Shown here one piece after another: positions 61,672 through 64,000 of a stretch of 64,000 nucleotides of DNA. A program made the position numbers and the translations under genes. The first letter of the stretch is position 1. Each line of letters begins with the position of its first letter. The stretch is from NCBI RefSeq assembly GCF_000971335.1, contig NZ_JZJL01000004.1, forward strand, positions 62,001 to 126,000, given 5' to 3'. Source of the stretch: Chromobacterium vaccinii (lineage in GTDB: Bacteria; Pseudomonadota; Gammaproteobacteria; Burkholderiales; Chromobacteriaceae). Under the pieces are notes generated by a model that saw only the letters and a program-made list of their open reading frames with translations, ran no database searches and was not told where the DNA came from.

Positions 61672-63822
61672 TCAGGGCAGGATGGTGGTGATCTGCTTCT
61701 GCAACTGCTGTTTCAGCGCTTGCTGCTTTTCGCCCTCGGTCTTCTTGCCCTTGACCAGTGCGTTGAAGTCCAGCGCGTACACCGGCGAGTTGAGCGGGCC
61801 GGTGATCTTCAGCGGCACGTTGACGCCTTTCAGCCGGACGAACTCCTGCGGATTGGCCTGCACGTCCATCGTATAGTCGACGATGCTCTGCTTCAGGTCC
61901 ACCTTGCCGCCGCCGTTGACGTTGACCAGCTGCGAGGCCAGCTTCAGGTCCTGGCTGCGCGCTACGCCGCTGTCCAGCTTGAAGCTGGTGGACAGGGTGG
62001 AGAAGGTCGTCTTCTGGTCGTTTTGCGCGGCGGCGTTCCACTCTTTGAGCTCGGCCGGCAGGTTTTTCAGCGCGGCCACCAGGTCGATGCCGGTCAGCGC
62101 GCCGTTGTTCAGACTGAAGGAAGCGTCGCCGTTGAGCGTGTTGCGCAGCTCGGCGAAGGACTTGCCGTCGGCGTTGATGTCGATCTTGCCGTTGCCCTTG
62201 CCGTCCAGGCGGTTGAAGTTGAACAGGTCCGCCAGCAGCGGGCGGATCTTCATGCCCTGCAGCGTTTGCTTCACTTGCAGATGCGGCACGTCGCGCCGGC
62301 TCAGCGAAGCGTCGCCCTGCAGGCGGCCGTCGTAGATGTCGGCGGACATCTGGTCCAGCTCCAGCGCGCGCGGATTGATGCGCACATTGCTGGTGATGTG
62401 GTTGATGCGGAAGCGGCCCATCGCCAGCTCGCCTATCGCCACCTTGCCGTTCAGGTCGAAGAAGTCCAGCCAGTCCAGCGGGATTTCATTGGTGTTCTGG
62501 AAAATGGCCACCGGATCGCCCTGGGTTTCGGGCAGGTAGCGGTTCAGGTCCAGCTTGCCGATGGACAGCATCGCTTCGTGGCGCGGCTTGATCAGGCCGT
62601 ACTGGCTCAGCGTGGCCGACACGTCGGAGCCGTCCAGCTTGCCGGCGACGCGCAGATTGAAGCGCGGCTCGTCGATGTCGCCGTCCAGCGCGCCTTCCAT
62701 GCTGGCCACCAGGCGGCCGCGCGGCAGCGCCGGCGTGGTGATAGTGCTGGTCAGCTTCAGCGGCTGCATCAGCAGCTGGTTCATGCCGGCCAGCGACAGC
62801 GGCGCGTTCAGCTTGACGTTGACCTTGCTGGAGCCGGCCAGCCAGTTGAACTCGCCGTCCAGCTTGTCGGCGTAGAGGCCGCTCTCGCTCAGCTTCAGAT
62901 TGTCCAGCGCCGCCTGCAGCTGGTACTGGCTGCGGGCGTAGCTGAGCTTGGCGCTGAGCGTGCCGGACGGCATGGTCAGCTCGCGCAGGCTGGCGTTGAT
63001 CTGCGGCAGGGTCAGCTTGACCTCGCTGCTGGGACGCTCGCTGGTGAAGCTGACGGTGACGTCGCTGCCGGTGGCTTGCAGCGACGCGAAGTTGAGCTTG
63101 TACTGGCCGGCGACGGTCAATTTGGTTTCGCCCAGGCCCGGAATGGTGCTGATCGCCACCGCTTCCAGCTCGGGCAGGCTGACCTGGTCGTCCTGTATCG
63201 CCAGCGGGGTGGTCAGCGCCAGGCGCACCGGACGCTTGTCGTCGTCCAGAATGGCGCCGAAGCTGACGTCGGCGGTGCCGCGCAGGTTGTCGGCGTCCAG
63301 GCTGATGCTGGCTAGCCGCTTGTCGGTGTGGGTGAGCTGGTCGGACAGCAGCAGCGTGCCTTCGCGCATGGTCAGCCGGTCCAGCTTGAGGATGTAGCTG
63401 TCCTGGCGGCGGCGCTGGAACAGGTCTGCGATGTTCAGTTGCCCGTCCAGGCCGCGGCTGACGCCGGCGCTGGGGCCGTACAGATCCAGCGCCTTGACTT
63501 CGCGGTTGCCCAGCAGCAGCGGCAGCCAGGCCAGCGACACGCGCAGCATTTCCACGCGCGCGAAGGCGTCGGGCTTGCCGGGCTCGCTGATGCTGAGTTT
63601 TTCTATTTCAATGCCGGGGTAGGGGAAAACCTGGGGCGTGATGCGGCCGTCGATGCGGACGCTGCGCCCGGTGTCTTGCAGGGCATGGGTCAGGCTGCCG
63701 CGCACGGCAGCTTCGTCGAATTGCCAGTAGATCAGCGCGCGGATCAATACCAGCAGCAGGACCACGGCCAGGGTGCCGTAGGTCGCGATTCTTAGCCACA
63801 GCCGGCCGGAGTTCAATTTCAT
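61672..63822 (-). CDS. AsmA-family protein
   Basis: The 716-residue protein has an N-terminal membrane anchor (IATYGTLAVVLLLVLIRALIYW) and a long periplasmic beta-rich region. AsmA signatures are GRITPQVFPYPGIEIEKLSISEPG near residue 58 and, near the C-terminus, the AsmA_2-type LDGKGNGKIDINADGKSFAELRNTLNGDASFSLNNGALTGIDL. AsmA-like proteins are thought to form bridge-like lipid conduits between the membranes. Its stop lies 12 bases from the terminator. Confidence 0.9.
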   Translation of the reverse strand: MKLNSGRLWLRIATYGTLAVVLLLVLIRALIYWQFDEAAVRGSLTHALQDTGRSVRIDGRITPQVFPYPGIEIEKLSISEPGKPDAFARVEMLRVSLAWLPLLLGNREVKALDLYGPSAGVSRGLDGQLNIADLFQRRRQDSYILKLDRLTMREGTLLLSDQLTHTDKRLASISLDADNLRGTADVSFGAILDDDKRPVRLALTTPLAIQDDQVSLPELEAVAISTIPGLGETKLTVAGQYKLNFASLQATGSDVTVSFTSERPSSEVKLTLPQINASLRELTMPSGTLSAKLSYARSQYQLQAALDNLKLSESGLYADKLDGEFNWLAGSSKVNVKLNAPLSLAGMNQLLMQPLKLTSTITTPALPRGRLVASMEGALDGDIDEPRFNLRVAGKLDGSDVSATLSQYGLIKPRHEAMLSIGKLDLNRYLPETQGDPVAIFQNTNEIPLDWLDFFDLNGKVAIGELAMGRFRINHITSNVRINPRALELDQMSADIYDGRLQGDASLSRRDVPHLQVKQTLQGMKIRPLLADLFNFNRLDGKGNGKIDINADGKSFAELRNTLNGDASFSLNNGALTGIDLVAALKNLPAELKEWNAAAQNDQKTTFSTLSTSFKLDSGVARSQDLKLASQLVNVNGGGKVDLKQSIVDYTMDVQANPQEFVRLKGVNVPLKITGPLNSPVYALDFNALVKGKKTEGEKQQALKQQLQKQITTILP

Positions 63823-63877
63823 CGGGATCGCTCGGAGAGGCCATGCATGGAGTTGTCTGGGAGGTGCGGGAAGCCTG

Positions 63878-63951
63878 TGGAGCGGGTGAAGGGAATCGAA
63901 CCCTCGTCGTAAGCTTGGGAAGCTTCTGCTCTACCATTGAGCTACACCCGC
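63878..63951 (-). tRNA. tRNA-Gly (anticodon CCC)
   Basis: The 74-base tRNA with encoded CCA folds as a full cloverleaf: acceptor GCGGGTG / CACCCGC, D arm GCTC-AATGGTA-GAGC, anticodon loop TTCCCAA, and T arm AGGG-TTCGATT-CCCT. The anticodon CCC reads GGG. The top anticodon-stem pair is G-A. It closely resembles the E. coli glyU product. Confidence 0.96.
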
Positions 63952-63969
63952 GCGCTTCTAGAGCCGACG

Positions 63970-63998
63970 AATTTAGCGGGTTTCGCCAGGATTGGCAA
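63970..63998 (-). promoter_or_regulatory. Promoter of tRNA-Gly
   Basis: On the minus strand TTGCCA (63998-63993), exactly 17 bases, TAAATT (63975-63970). A GC-rich discriminator follows, as is common for stable RNA genes, with a predicted start about 12 bases before the tRNA. Nothing else is seen to the end of the window. Confidence 0.65.
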
Positions 63999-64000
63999 GA

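Overview
The window is one contiguous piece of a high-GC betaproteobacterial chromosome. Gene order and protein sequences point to Neisseriales, most likely Chromobacterium or a close relative. The main reasons are minC-minD-minE-oxyR in one operon, exbB-exbD-lpxK-trm112-kdsB-adk, kdsD-kdsC-lptC-lptA-lptB-rpoN-hpf-ptsN-hprK-rapZ, a phasin gene, and a dcuB-frdABCD anaerobic respiration operon. No insertion sequence, prophage, CRISPR array or rRNA operon is seen. Genes are densely packed on both strands, with many ATGA overlaps and many symmetric terminators between convergent genes.

Layout. 1-6.1 kb: the end of an unknown gene, a secreted papain-like protease, miaA (opposite strand), a GNAT enzyme, scpB, rluB, a Nudix hydrolase and greB. 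6.1-14.9 kb (mostly minus): a MarR regulator, a secreted protein, two tandem M3 oligopeptidases, a VOC protein, oxyR and minEDC. 15-18.1 kb: a phasin, a degenerate 6-phosphogluconate-dehydrogenase-like protein, ppa and coq7. 18.3-23 kb: dcuB-frdABCD. 23.1-24.6 kb: two paralogous Gln/Gly/Ser-rich proteins of unknown function, the first broken by a stop codon. 24.7-40 kb: membrane, envelope and central-metabolism genes (DUF475, DUF1615, an NlpD-like protein, ettA, BLUF, ppk, yggX, argA, ctpA-envC-gpmI). 39.9-45.5 kb: an ArsR regulator, a hotdog protein, the exbB-to-adk operon and a hemolysin-III protein. 45.6-54.7 kb: a two-component pair with an HD-GYP output, a DMT exporter, nnr-ubiX and rapZ-hprK-ptsN-hpf. 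54.7-64 kb: rpoN, the Lpt/Kdo operon, a CPA2 antiporter, an AsmA protein and tRNA-Gly(CCC).

Functional themes. Lipopolysaccharide synthesis and export is spread over two operons (lpxK, kdsB; kdsD, kdsC, lptCAB). Cell division and peptidoglycan control appear in minCDE, EnvC, an NlpD-like protein and CtpA. Fumarate respiration is complete: uptake/exchange by DcuB and reduction by FrdABCD, with an FNR-like site at the right distance from a predicted start. Stress and storage functions include OxyR, polyphosphate kinase, phasin, HPF and YggX.

The least explained parts are the paralogous low-complexity pair (23147-24631), the pseudoenzyme at 15932-16654 that shares a 12-base promoter element with the phasin gene, a pair of consensus DnaA boxes at 40862-40897, and a structured leader before the hemolysin-III gene. 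All assignments come from reading the sequence only; no database search was run.
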